Shown in pieces: positions 32,639 to 40,525 of a stretch of DNA of 44,733 nucleotides; position 1 is the first letter of the stretch; each line of letters opens with the position of its first letter. The notes below the pieces were generated by a model. That model did no database searches. It saw only the letters and a list, made by a program, of their open reading frames with translations, and had not been told where the DNA came from. The DNA is taken from NCBI GenBank assembly GCA_902771225.1, contig CACXWH010000010.1, positions 1 through 44,733 of the forward strand, given 5' to 3'. Origin of the DNA: an uncultured Methanobrevibacter sp. (GTDB lineage: Archaea > Methanobacteriota > Methanobacteria > Methanobacteriales > Methanobacteriaceae). The position numbers and the translations under genes were made by a program.

Positions 32639-33406
32639 ATGAAATTTCAAACTACGCATTATCATTTGGATTTGTTAAAGGATACTGAAAGAGTGTCTGC
32701 TTTTTTTGAAGCTATTAATCAATATTCGTTAAAAACAGATTTGGCTTATGATTTGGGCTGTGGATCTGGTTTACTTTCTTATTTTTTAAGTGATAAATTT
32801 ATGGATATAATATCTGTAGAAATTGATTCAAAAGCTCATGCTTGCGCTTTAAAAAATTTGGAGAAATTTGATAATATTAAAGTAATAAATGATGATGTGT
32901 TAAAGCATGATTTCGATAAAAAAGCAGATTTGATAGTCTGTGAAATGATGGATACTGCTTTAATTGATGAAGAGGAAGTTCAAGTTTTAAATCATGCCCG
33001 CAAATTCCTTAAGCAAGACGGTCAAATTATTCCTAAAGCAATTGTAAATATTGCCGAACTGGTTAATATGCAAAGGGATTATATACACTGGGATGAGAAT
33101 GCTTCATATGAAATTCTATCCGAACCGGTTAACTATGCCGAAATTATTTTTAAAGATGAAATTAACCCAAATTTTAATAAAAACCTTGAATTTAAAGTTA
33201 ATCGCAATCAAATTGCTAATGGGATAAAAATAACAACAGTTACAATTTTAAATGATAATGTTGTTTGCGGACCGACGCCAATGTTCAATCCGCCATTATT
33301 AATTCCGATTGATGAAATAAATGTTAAATGCAATGATTTAATTAATGTAAAATTAAAATATATAATGGGGCAAGGTATTGAGACAATTGAAACTAAAATA
33401 TTATAA
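32639..33406 (+). CDS. SAM methyltransferase, protein-arginine-methyltransferase-like fold
   Basis: A 255-residue enzyme with a class I domain (about 30-145): AYDLGCGSGLLSYFLSDK (motif I), ISVEIDSKAHACALKNL, VINDDVLKHDF, LIVCEMMDTALIDEEEVQVLNHARKFLKQDGQIIP. The EMMDTALIDEE loop recalls the acidic loop of PRMTs, and a beta-rich C-terminal part (INVKCNDLINVKLKYIMGQG) fits the PRMT barrel. Such archaeal proteins are common and uncharacterised. It starts 18 bases after nikR without a binding site and ends one codon before the hydrogenase-protease leader, so the three genes are probably one transcript. Confidence 0.78.
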   Translation: MKFQTTHYHLDLLKDTERVSAFFEAINQYSLKTDLAYDLGCGSGLLSYFLSDKFMDIISVEIDSKAHACALKNLEKFDNIKVINDDVLKHDFDKKADLIVCEMMDTALIDEEEVQVLNHARKFLKQDGQIIPKAIVNIAELVNMQRDYIHWDENASYEILSEPVNYAEIIFKDEINPNFNKNLEFKVNRNQIANGIKITTVTILNDNVVCGPTPMFNPPLLIPIDEINVKCNDLINVKLKYIMGQGIETIETKIL

Positions 33407-33415
33407 GGTGGTCTT

Positions 33416-33931
33416 ATTTCTTTTGAAGATGAATTAAGGAATTTTCTAAAAGATTATGAAAAATTAATTATTTTGGGTATTGGAAATGAACTAAAGTATG
33501 ATGATGGTGTAGGTCCGTATATTATTTCCAAGTTAAATTTGTTGGATTTAAATGATGATGTTTTACTAATTAATGCCCAAACAGTTCCTGAAAACTTCAC
33601 GGGAAAAATTAGAAAAGAAAATCCTTCACACATTATATTAATCGATGCCTGTTTAATGGGTTTGGATTATGGGGATTATAAAATTGTGGATAAGGAGGAT
33701 TTTGTCAATATTGGCATTTCCACCCATTCAATGTCCTTGTCATATTTTGTAAAGTTTTTAAATCAAGATAATATATTATTTATTGGTATAGAACCTCAAT
33801 TTCTGGAATTAATAGACCAGGATTCGTTAGGTCCTTTGGATGTTGATCTGATGGATTTCAATGGTGAGTTAACTGATAATGTTGAAAAAAGCGCAAATGA
33901 AATTATTGAATTATTTGGAGAGATTTTATGA
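33416..33931 (+). CDS. hycI: Hydrogenase maturation protease (HycI/HyaD type), probable ATT start
   Basis: Endopeptidase that trims the C-terminus of the large subunit of a [NiFe] hydrogenase once nickel is inserted. The nickel-sensing residues are present: GIGNELKYDDGVG, LIDACLMG and STHSMSLSYFV (Asp, Asp, His). The only usual start, TTG 33473, would remove the first beta strand (KLIILGIGN). The frame is open back to TAA 33404, and GGTGGT at 33407-33412 lies three bases before ATT 33416, the same spacing as other genes here, so I take ATT as the start (171 residues). Its end overlaps the next gene by four bases. Confidence 0.8.
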   Translation: MSFEDELRNFLKDYEKLIILGIGNELKYDDGVGPYIISKLNLLDLNDDVLLINAQTVPENFTGKIRKENPSHIILIDACLMGLDYGDYKIVDKEDFVNIGISTHSMSLSYFVKFLNQDNILFIGIEPQFLELIDQDSLGPLDVDLMDFNGELTDNVEKSANEIIELFGEIL

Positions 33932-35019
33932 GGATTTTATTTATAGGTTCACGTTTATATGATGATGTTGACTATTATGTAAGAAGAAAAGGTATAGAAA
34001 GTATTTTGACGGAATCCAATGAAGATGCAATTAACTTGGATTTGCCTGATCAAGTATTTATTGTGCCTAGGGGGATGGATGGTCCAAAACAAATTGCCGT
34101 TACCCAGGATGTTGATGCAGTAGTTCCTCTAATTGGAATTGATCCTCCGCTGATTCAAGTGGCTCAAATGAAAGAAGAACTCGAAGAACAAGGTATTCCG
34201 GTAATTGCCGCTGATGTTCGTGCGGTTGAGTTAACTTCAAATAAAATCAATACAAAACAATTTTACAAAGAAATTGGTGTGGCTACTCCAGATTATCAAA
34301 TTTTAAACAGTCCGGATGATTTGACTCTTGATTTTCCAGTTGTTTTAAAGCAGGGAGAAGGTCAAGGTGGAAAAGACATTAGGATTGCTCTAAATCAGGA
34401 TGATGTGAAAGAATATTTTGAAGAATTTTCTGAGGCTTTATGCGAGAAGTTCATTGAGGGGTCTGAAATTTCTATTGAAGTATTGGGATTCAATGGTGAA
34501 TATATAACTCTTCCTCCAATATATAAAGGTGAAACTACTCTTGAAGGAACCCATCCACTAAATAAAGTTAAGTTAGGGCCTTGTTTGATTGATGGGGTCG
34601 ATAATAATCTTATTCAACACACTGCTTATAAAGTGGCCCGTAATCTTGATTCTGACGGAATATTTGAAATGGATTTTATGTATTCACATAAGGATAATCA
34701 GTTATATGCCATTGAAGTTAATACAAGGCCAAATGGAACAAGATATTTAACCAGTGCAACTTGCGGTATTAATTCATTGTGTGAGTTAATCAATATGGCC
34801 TGTGGAGATTTCAGTTTAAAAGATGTTTTAGATAAAATGGAATATTATTATTCTACTGAAATTCCGATAGGAAATTATGCAGGTCCTGAAATAAATGAAC
34901 CAGTAAAATCATTTGACAATAATGATTTTGTTGTTCATGGGCCGGAAGATTATCAAAGAATCACTATTCGTGCTGAATCTAAAAAGGAACTTGAAAATTT
35001 AATTAATGATTTAACATAA
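33928..35019 (+). CDS. CarB-like ATP-grasp ligase of the pseudomurein cluster
   Basis: A 363-residue ATP-grasp protein resembling half of carbamoyl-phosphate synthase large subunit. The pre-ATP-grasp part is MRILFIGSRLYDDVDYYVRRKG...VDAVVPLIGIDPPLIQ; the ATP-grasp part has FPVVLKQGEGQGGKDIRIA (phosphate loop), LCEKFIEGSEISIEVLG and LYAIEVNTRPNGTRYLT (metal-binding E/N). It lies directly ahead of MraY-like and Mur-ligase genes, a combination described for pseudomurein gene clusters in Methanobacteriales, so a role in forming an amide bond of the cell-wall peptide or precursor is likely; its substrate is not established. The start overlaps the hydrogenase protease stop (ATGA). Confidence 0.82.
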   Translation: MRILFIGSRLYDDVDYYVRRKGIESILTESNEDAINLDLPDQVFIVPRGMDGPKQIAVTQDVDAVVPLIGIDPPLIQVAQMKEELEEQGIPVIAADVRAVELTSNKINTKQFYKEIGVATPDYQILNSPDDLTLDFPVVLKQGEGQGGKDIRIALNQDDVKEYFEEFSEALCEKFIEGSEISIEVLGFNGEYITLPPIYKGETTLEGTHPLNKVKLGPCLIDGVDNNLIQHTAYKVARNLDSDGIFEMDFMYSHKDNQLYAIEVNTRPNGTRYLTSATCGINSLCELINMACGDFSLKDVLDKMEYYYSTEIPIGNYAGPEINEPVKSFDNNDFVVHGPEDYQRITIRAESKKELENLINDLT

Positions 35020-35085
35020 GTTAAAAGTTATATACTATTAATTAAATAGATATAAATAGTTTAAAATATTTTTATAGTGATTCGA

Positions 35086-36156
35086 ATGAATAATGGAGAA
35101 ATGTTAATTCTTTTTTTAATAACATTAATTGCAACCATATTCTTTACATGGTATGTTAAAAGAATATTGCTTAAAGCAAGGATTGCTGATAGTCCTATTG
35201 TTAGTGAACATAGACATAAAAGTGGAACACCCACCATGGGCGGTATTGCATTTTTATTTTCAATATCCTTGATTATTTCTCTTTATTATCGGAATACTGA
35301 AATTTTAATTTTTTCATTTATCATGCTTACCGGAGGTATTGTAGGTATGGTGGATGATTTAATCGGTTTAAAAATTAAAGAAATACAAAAAATTGTTGTT
35401 AATATTTCTAAAGAAGTAATTACCTTGGGCAGGTTGGATGTTCAGCCTCAGGAAGAGGTTAGGGTAGCTACTCCTAAAGCAAAATCTGAAGTTGATGAGC
35501 TTCTAAAAGAAGGTAAGGTTGAGGTAGTTGGTGAAGTTCCAATTAAAACTGAGCCGGGTGAACTTGAAAAAATCATTTGTCAAATTGCAATAGGTTTATT
35601 CTTAGGTTTGACTGGTGCCATTACAACTTTGGGCGGTTTTCAATTAGGTATTTTAGCTATTCCAGTTGTTATTATTGCAGTTATAGGCTGTATTAATTCC
35701 GTTAATCTAATTGATGGTATGGATGGTCTTGCAGCAGGAATTGTGGGCATAGCTTCCATTTCTTGTTGTATTTATGGTTATTTGTTTGGACAAATGAATG
35801 TTATTCCTCCATTTTTAATTTTAGCAGCAATATGCTTAGGATTTTTAGTGTTTAATAAATATCCTGCTTCAATATTTATGGGAGATACTGGATCTTTTGT
35901 ACTGGGTACTGGTTATGCAGCTGCAGTTTTATTAACTGATTTGCCTTACTTTGGTGTTGTTGCATTAGGTGTGCCTATCATATCTGTTGTTGTTAGTTTA
36001 CTTCACAGGGCTCATATTATTAAATTGCCTGTTGAACCTCTGCATCATACTTTAAATCATTATGGCATGTCTGAGGTTAAGATTATTCTAACATACTGGG
36101 GTTCTACAATCATATTCTGTGCAATTGGTATTCTTGCCAAAATGTACTTATTCTAA
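35086..36156 (+). CDS. MraY-like membrane glycosyl-phosphate transferase (pseudomurein)
   Basis: Integral membrane enzyme of 356 residues predicted to move a sugar-phosphate (UDP-linked pseudomurein precursor) onto undecaprenyl-type lipid phosphate. MraY/WecA landmarks: GTPTMGGIAFLF, GMVDDLIGLK (Asp-Asp), NSVNLIDGMDGLAAG, FMGDTGSFVLG and PVEPLHHTLNHYGMSE (His-rich loop). About ten helices. A soluble insertion of about 70 residues near 100-170 (Glu/Lys/Val-rich) interrupts the membrane core, unlike bacterial MraY. ATG 35086 is chosen because the GTGAT at 35077 looks like the binding site rather than the start. Confidence 0.9.
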   Translation: MNNGEMLILFLITLIATIFFTWYVKRILLKARIADSPIVSEHRHKSGTPTMGGIAFLFSISLIISLYYRNTEILIFSFIMLTGGIVGMVDDLIGLKIKEIQKIVVNISKEVITLGRLDVQPQEEVRVATPKAKSEVDELLKEGKVEVVGEVPIKTEPGELEKIICQIAIGLFLGLTGAITTLGGFQLGILAIPVVIIAVIGCINSVNLIDGMDGLAAGIVGIASISCCIYGYLFGQMNVIPPFLILAAICLGFLVFNKYPASIFMGDTGSFVLGTGYAAAVLLTDLPYFGVVALGVPIISVVVSLLHRAHIIKLPVEPLHHTLNHYGMSEVKIILTYWGSTIIFCAIGILAKMYLF

Positions 36157-36180
36157 TTTTTTTATTTTAGGTGATTTAAA

Positions 36181-37602
36181 ATGAAAATTGATGAATTGGC
36201 TGATTCTATTAATGGAAAAATTATTGGAAATAATAATTTCTTTTTAAATCAAGAATTTACTGGCAGATTTACTTTTATTAATGATTCTACAAAAGGAGAT
36301 ATTGTAATAAGGCATTGGATTAATGGAAAAGGAATTGAAATGGCAGCAGGTAAAGAAATTGCATGTTTAATTACTCAAAATCCAAAGGATGGTGCTGTTG
36401 AAAAGGCAAAAGAATTAGATTTTCCATTAATTGTAACGGATAAAATTGAACTGGCCAATGCTTATGCTTTAAAATGGACTGTAGCCAATTTTTCACCAAA
36501 TTCTAAAAATATTGTTATTACAGGTACTAATGGCAAATCAACCACATCCCACTTAATATATCATATTTTAAACAGTGCAGGATATCATGTATTTACAAAT
36601 ACCAATAGCGAATCAGAATTCAATACCTTGATTGATCCTATGGTTTCAAAATTAATTTCTGATGAAATCAATACTAATGGTGAGTTAGATTTTCTGGTTA
36701 TTGAAGTGTCTGAAGTGCAGGGCTGGCTAGGTAACCTGATGAAAAATCACGCATTTTTAATGTCGAATGCACTTAATCCAAAAATCGGAGTCATTACAAA
36801 TATTGCAATGGACCATATAGGTCTTGTAAATTCAATTGATGAAGTTTTTGATGAAATTTCAGCTGTTCCTCAAGCTATTGGTGAGGGAATAACAATTTTA
36901 AATCATGATGATAATTTGGTTAGAAAGTTAGATGCAAAAAATCCATTTTATTGGTCTATGGATGATAAATCTGTTGATTTGTATTTTGACAATGGGATTA
37001 TTTATAATGATGAATTAATTATTGAAAAAGAAGACCTGCCATTTACAAGCAATCATTTTGTACAGAATATTTTATCTGCTGTTGGGGCTTGTATAAGCTT
37101 GGGCATTGATTTGAATGAAATAAAAAATGCTGTTAAATCCTATAGGGCACTTAATAGGCGTTTTGCAAAACTAAATGATGAACCATTAATCATAGATGAT
37201 TTTGCACATAATCCCGATGGAATTAGAAATACAATTAAAGAAAGCATAAAACTTTTGGGTGATGATGAAAAGCTCCATGTGGTGTGCGCTATAAGAGGCT
37301 CTCGCGGTGTTGAAATAAATAAATTGAATGTTGAAGCACTTGTTGAAGTTTTTACAGAGGATATTAATTTATTTTTATCTTCAAGTAACGATGTTGTCAA
37401 TGACTTGAATTATGTTACTTCTGAAGAAAGAGAAGTATTTTTCAACGTTTTGGATAAGAATAATATTAAATATACTCATTTTGATAATTTAATGGACTGT
37501 TTATCTATGGTATATGATGCTTCTGATAAGAAGGATATTATTTTATTAATAGGTGCTCAGGGTATGGACCCTGCCGAATCATTACTCAAAAATTTTCTAT
37601 AA
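36181..37602 (+). CDS. Mur ligase family protein (pseudomurein peptide ligase)
   Basis: ATP-dependent amino-acid ligase of 473 residues expected to extend the pseudomurein peptide. Central domain: IVITGTNGKSTTSHLIYHIL (P-loop near 115), FLVIEVSEVQGWL, VITNIAMDHIGLVNSIDEV (metal/nucleotide site), and C-terminal domain: YRALNRRFAKLNDEPLIIDDFAHNPDGIRNTIKE. The N-terminal domain (1-100) is shorter and unlike bacterial MurC-F. The enzyme resembles the pMurC/pMurE group; which amino acid it adds cannot be read. GGTGATTTAAA precedes the ATG, 24 bases after the MraY-like stop. Confidence 0.88.
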   Translation: MKIDELADSINGKIIGNNNFFLNQEFTGRFTFINDSTKGDIVIRHWINGKGIEMAAGKEIACLITQNPKDGAVEKAKELDFPLIVTDKIELANAYALKWTVANFSPNSKNIVITGTNGKSTTSHLIYHILNSAGYHVFTNTNSESEFNTLIDPMVSKLISDEINTNGELDFLVIEVSEVQGWLGNLMKNHAFLMSNALNPKIGVITNIAMDHIGLVNSIDEVFDEISAVPQAIGEGITILNHDDNLVRKLDAKNPFYWSMDDKSVDLYFDNGIIYNDELIIEKEDLPFTSNHFVQNILSAVGACISLGIDLNEIKNAVKSYRALNRRFAKLNDEPLIIDDFAHNPDGIRNTIKESIKLLGDDEKLHVVCAIRGSRGVEINKLNVEALVEVFTEDINLFLSSSNDVVNDLNYVTSEEREVFFNVLDKNNIKYTHFDNLMDCLSMVYDASDKKDIILLIGAQGMDPAESLLKNFL

Positions 37603-37682
37603 ATTTAAATATAATATTAATTAAAAATAATATTGTATAGATTTTTTTATTCTTATGAATATAAATCTAAGAGGATAAAAAC

Positions 37683-38117
37683 ATGTTTATAAAGATTAGA
37701 AGAGACACATTAATAATTTTATTATTAGCGTTTATTTTGATTCTTTGTGGTCGTTTAATCACATATGTTGCATTCGCTTCATCTAACGAACTTAATGACG
37801 GAGTGCCAATTTCCGGAATCATTGTAAAAGGTAATGATATTGTTCCGGTAGATACAATTAGATTAAATGTTATGCAAGCGGGGTTCCGTGACGGGAGTAT
37901 AATATATGGAGACATATTAAAAACTTCTAAAAGGGAAGTTTCGCTGAAGGATGCGATACAATCGGCCCAGGAATTTGCTAAAGAGTCAACAGTTCCAGGT
38001 ACATCAGTTACTCCTATAACTGCAGCTGATGTTCAGGTAGATAAGAATACTGGAATTGTTACAGTAACTGTTATTGAAGACTTTTCGTCTGTTAAAATAG
38101 ATAATAAAACAAGATAG
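37683..38117 (+). CDS. Membrane-anchored protein with a POTRA-like segment
   Basis: A 144-residue protein with a basic N-terminus, one transmembrane helix (about 9-30) and an external domain. Residues 45-80 (GIIVKGNDIVPVDTIRLNVMQAGFRDGSIIYGDIL) have the pattern of a POTRA unit as in FtsQ/BamA-type proteins (IxVxGNxxVxxxxIxxxxxxxGxxxG). This is a by-eye resemblance only. It is followed 11 bases later by a secreted Zn-ribbon protein gene, and both come after the pseudomurein genes, so an envelope role is likely. Confidence 0.6.
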   Translation: MFIKIRRDTLIILLLAFILILCGRLITYVAFASSNELNDGVPISGIIVKGNDIVPVDTIRLNVMQAGFRDGSIIYGDILKTSKREVSLKDAIQSAQEFAKESTVPGTSVTPITAADVQVDKNTGIVTVTVIEDFSSVKIDNKTR

Positions 38118-38128
38118 AGGGATAAGGT

Positions 38129-39388
38129 TTGAAAAGATTAAAAATACCAATCATTTTTTTTGTTATACTATTATTGGGTATGAGTAGTGTTGCGGCTACT
38201 TGTAATATCATTGTTATTACTGATCCTAGTGGTAAAGACCCTAATGGTGCCGCTGCAGGAAGTATGTCTTTTGCAGAAAACATGTTCCAGTCAACATTTT
38301 TAATGTCTAAAGACCATCATTTTGCAGTTCTATCTGGGGGTTCCGGCGGTTCTGATTCTAGATTAGATTCTATTGTTGAAGCTGTTGCTAATTTAAAAAA
38401 TAATGCATCTGCTGCTTCTGCTGCTTCTATTGCAAGTAGTTATAATGGGGCTCGTTTAGTAGTTGGTGGTCCGTATATGGGTGCTGCAGTTGGTGGGTCA
38501 TTTGATGCTTATGTAATTACTGTAAATGATGCCGATAAATCAATTTCTGTAACTCCATATAGTGGTGGTGTAGCAACATTGCCTCAAGGTCAAAAAGGAG
38601 CTATTATCCACTTGAGAAATTCAAATGGAAATCCTCTTTATGGTACAGCAGATACTGTGCGTAAAGAAACTGCTATGAATATTGGTAAAATGATTAGGGA
38701 CGGATATCCTGCAACTACTATTCTTTCTGAAGCTATGGGTGAAGTTGCTCATGATTCAGGAGAAAAATATGGTGGAGGTGGTGTTAACCTTGTTTCCGGT
38801 TTATCCACTGAAGATATGTTTACTCCTAACCAAATGAATTCTACGGGTTTTCCTATGGATGAGCCATATTCAAAGAGTTGTCAAGATTGTGGTTGGGGTA
38901 TCGGTTATCCATCTGCAGAGAATTATGAGAGATGTCCTGTATGTGGACATGAATTAAAAACTATTAAGGCATATGAAGCTTTAGGTGATTCGCTTACAGT
39001 CAGTCCTGATGCAGTTAGTGTTTCTGTTTACGGTAGTGGTAAAGCAGGTATTGCTCCAACCACCACTGAAATCGTTGAAGCAGCTGTTAAAAAATATGGA
39101 TATGATAGTTCAGCTATTGCAAATTCAATTAATAAAGGTATTAATAATGGTTATTTAATGGGTGTTGAGCATGTTGAACCTAAAGATATTAATGTAAAAC
39201 CAGAATCCAAAGCTGTTGGTGTCTATTATACTGCGCTTCCTGGTGATAGGTCTGCACCTCCTTGGGATTTACCTGTTAATGGAGATATACTGAATATTTT
39301 AGGCAGTATTCAAACTGCGGTAGGTATTGTTTTAATTCTTTTAGTAATATTCAGAAGCAGATTATTAAAATCGTTCCAAAATCGGTGA
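38129..39388 (+). CDS. Secreted, C-terminally anchored protein with a zinc ribbon
   Basis: A 419-residue envelope protein of unknown function; it looks typical of Methanobacteria. A signal peptide (MKRLKIPIIFFVILLLGMSSVAA) is followed by an Ala/Gly/Ser-rich domain (GARLVVGGPYMGAAVGGSFD), a rubredoxin-like zinc knuckle CQDCGWGIGYPSAENYERCPVCGHE near 250-274, a Val/Ser-rich region, and a final membrane helix (LGSIQTAVGIVLILLVIF) with a basic tail. Start is TTG 38129 behind GAGGGATAAGG; no in-frame ATG precedes the signal peptide. Likely co-transcribed with the POTRA-like gene. Confidence 0.7.
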   Translation: MKRLKIPIIFFVILLLGMSSVAATCNIIVITDPSGKDPNGAAAGSMSFAENMFQSTFLMSKDHHFAVLSGGSGGSDSRLDSIVEAVANLKNNASAASAASIASSYNGARLVVGGPYMGAAVGGSFDAYVITVNDADKSISVTPYSGGVATLPQGQKGAIIHLRNSNGNPLYGTADTVRKETAMNIGKMIRDGYPATTILSEAMGEVAHDSGEKYGGGGVNLVSGLSTEDMFTPNQMNSTGFPMDEPYSKSCQDCGWGIGYPSAENYERCPVCGHELKTIKAYEALGDSLTVSPDAVSVSVYGSGKAGIAPTTTEIVEAAVKKYGYDSSAIANSINKGINNGYLMGVEHVEPKDINVKPESKAVGVYYTALPGDRSAPPWDLPVNGDILNILGSIQTAVGIVLILLVIFRSRLLKSFQNR

Positions 39389-39419
39389 CGTTTCACCACC
39401 TATTTTTTTTTATTAGGTG
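39384..39419 (+). promoter_or_regulatory. Overlapping hairpins: terminator and RBS-blocking stem
   Basis: GGTGA (39384-39388) pairs with TCACC (39393-39397), then T-rich DNA follows. CACCTA (39397-39402) also pairs with TAGGTG (39414-39419), which contains the ribosome binding site of the next gene. The two stems share base 39397, so they would compete slightly. Confidence 0.4.
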
Positions 39420-39424
39420 ATATC

Positions 39425-39856
39425 ATGGCATTAATTTTAATAAGAGGCGAAAATAAATCAAAATTATTAAATGCTATTTCTGATATGGAAAGGCATGGTA
39501 ATTTAACTTTAACAACAAAACCAAAAGTCATTAGTGCAGAATTTGCTGATTCTTTAGTAGAACAGATTTTAAAATCAAAACTTAAAACAAAATCCAATGT
39601 AGCTACTGCATTTTTTGTTAAAGAAGATACTACTTTAAGTATTCTAAAGATTAAACAGATTCATCCACCAGCACATATTGTTGTTGTCAGTCCTGAATAT
39701 AGAGGATATGATGAATTAAAAGGTAAATTGGATATTGCTCATAATATGGAGGGCTATCATTCTTATAGAGCTTTTAATGCTGGTAAAATTGATTATTCGG
39801 TTAAAGGTAAAAAAAGATATATTCAAAATAATAAATTAAATAGCTATAGTGAATAG
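39425..39856 (+). CDS. DUF356-like methanogen protein
   Basis: A 143-residue soluble alpha/beta protein (MALILIRGENKSKLLNAISDMERHGNLTLTTKPKVI..., then HPPAHIVVVSPEYRGYDELKGKLD). I believe it belongs to DUF356, a small methanogen family without known function, but this is from memory of sequence style. The second half is basic (KGKKRYIQNNKLN). AGGTGAT precedes the ATG and is part of a hairpin with upstream bases. It converges with aMBF1 on the other strand, leaving five bases between stops. Confidence 0.6.
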   Translation: MALILIRGENKSKLLNAISDMERHGNLTLTTKPKVISAEFADSLVEQILKSKLKTKSNVATAFFVKEDTTLSILKIKQIHPPAHIVVVSPEYRGYDELKGKLDIAHNMEGYHSYRAFNAGKIDYSVKGKKRYIQNNKLNSYSE

Positions 39857-39861
39857 TTATT

Positions 39862-40347
39862 TTATTTTCTTTTAATTTTCATTATGTTTCCAAGTGTTCT
39901 CTCACCAGAGGAATTATTAATGAATTGATTCAAATCAACATCATTGACTTTTTCAAGCAGTGTAATGTTTAAAGCTTTTTCTAATTTTTTTGTTAATTTA
40001 TTGTCCGGTGTCATTTTTCCAGATTCAATTCTATTAATAACAGAAACTCTTTCATTTATTTTTTTCCCTAAATCCTCTCTGGACCAGTTTTTAGCTTCTC
40101 TAGCATTCCTAACAGTAGTATTGTAGTTTTCGATTAATTCTTCTGTAGGTTCATCGTTTCTATAATTCCTTTTAGGTTGTGTTGATTTTTTTCCTTTTTT
40201 ATTTTTTTGGAATTTTGGTTTTGGAGGTGCTTTTTGTATTGTTCCAAGTTTAGCACATTCTTTACATACAACCACAACTGATCCTTCAATTTTTGCTCTT
40301 GTAGGATTTGTTTCGCTTACAGGTTTACCACAAATTTCGCATTCCAT
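39862..40347 (-). CDS. Archaeal multiprotein bridging factor aMBF1
   Basis: Transcription/translation-associated helix-turn-helix protein of 161 residues. The N-terminal zinc ribbon is MECEICGKPV...VVVCKECAKLG (CxxC...CxxC), followed by a Lys/Pro-rich linker (PKFQKNKKGKKSTQPKR) and an HTH_3 domain (YNTTVRNAREAKNWSREDLGKKINERVSVINRIESGKMTPDNKLTKKLEKALNITLLE). This arrangement is diagnostic for archaeal MBF1, which associates with the small ribosomal subunit. ATG 40347 is preferred over TTG 40356. A TTTATATAA box on the minus strand about 20 bases upstream suggests a short or absent leader. Confidence 0.93.
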   Translation of the reverse strand: MECEICGKPVSETNPTRAKIEGSVVVVCKECAKLGTIQKAPPKPKFQKNKKGKKSTQPKRNYRNDEPTEELIENYNTTVRNAREAKNWSREDLGKKINERVSVINRIESGKMTPDNKLTKKLEKALNITLLEKVNDVDLNQFINNSSGERTLGNIMKIKRK

Positions 40348-40525
40348 ATTAATCAATTTTTAAAGTTATTATATAAATTTTTTATTTAACTTTCATAATA
40401 AATTTTGTTTTTTTCATATTAAATTTTTTGTTTCAATGACATAAAATAAATAACTTTAAATATTTATAATTACTAAATGTTATTAAAAGTACTTTGTTGT
40501 AGAAATTTACATGGAGATGATTCAC

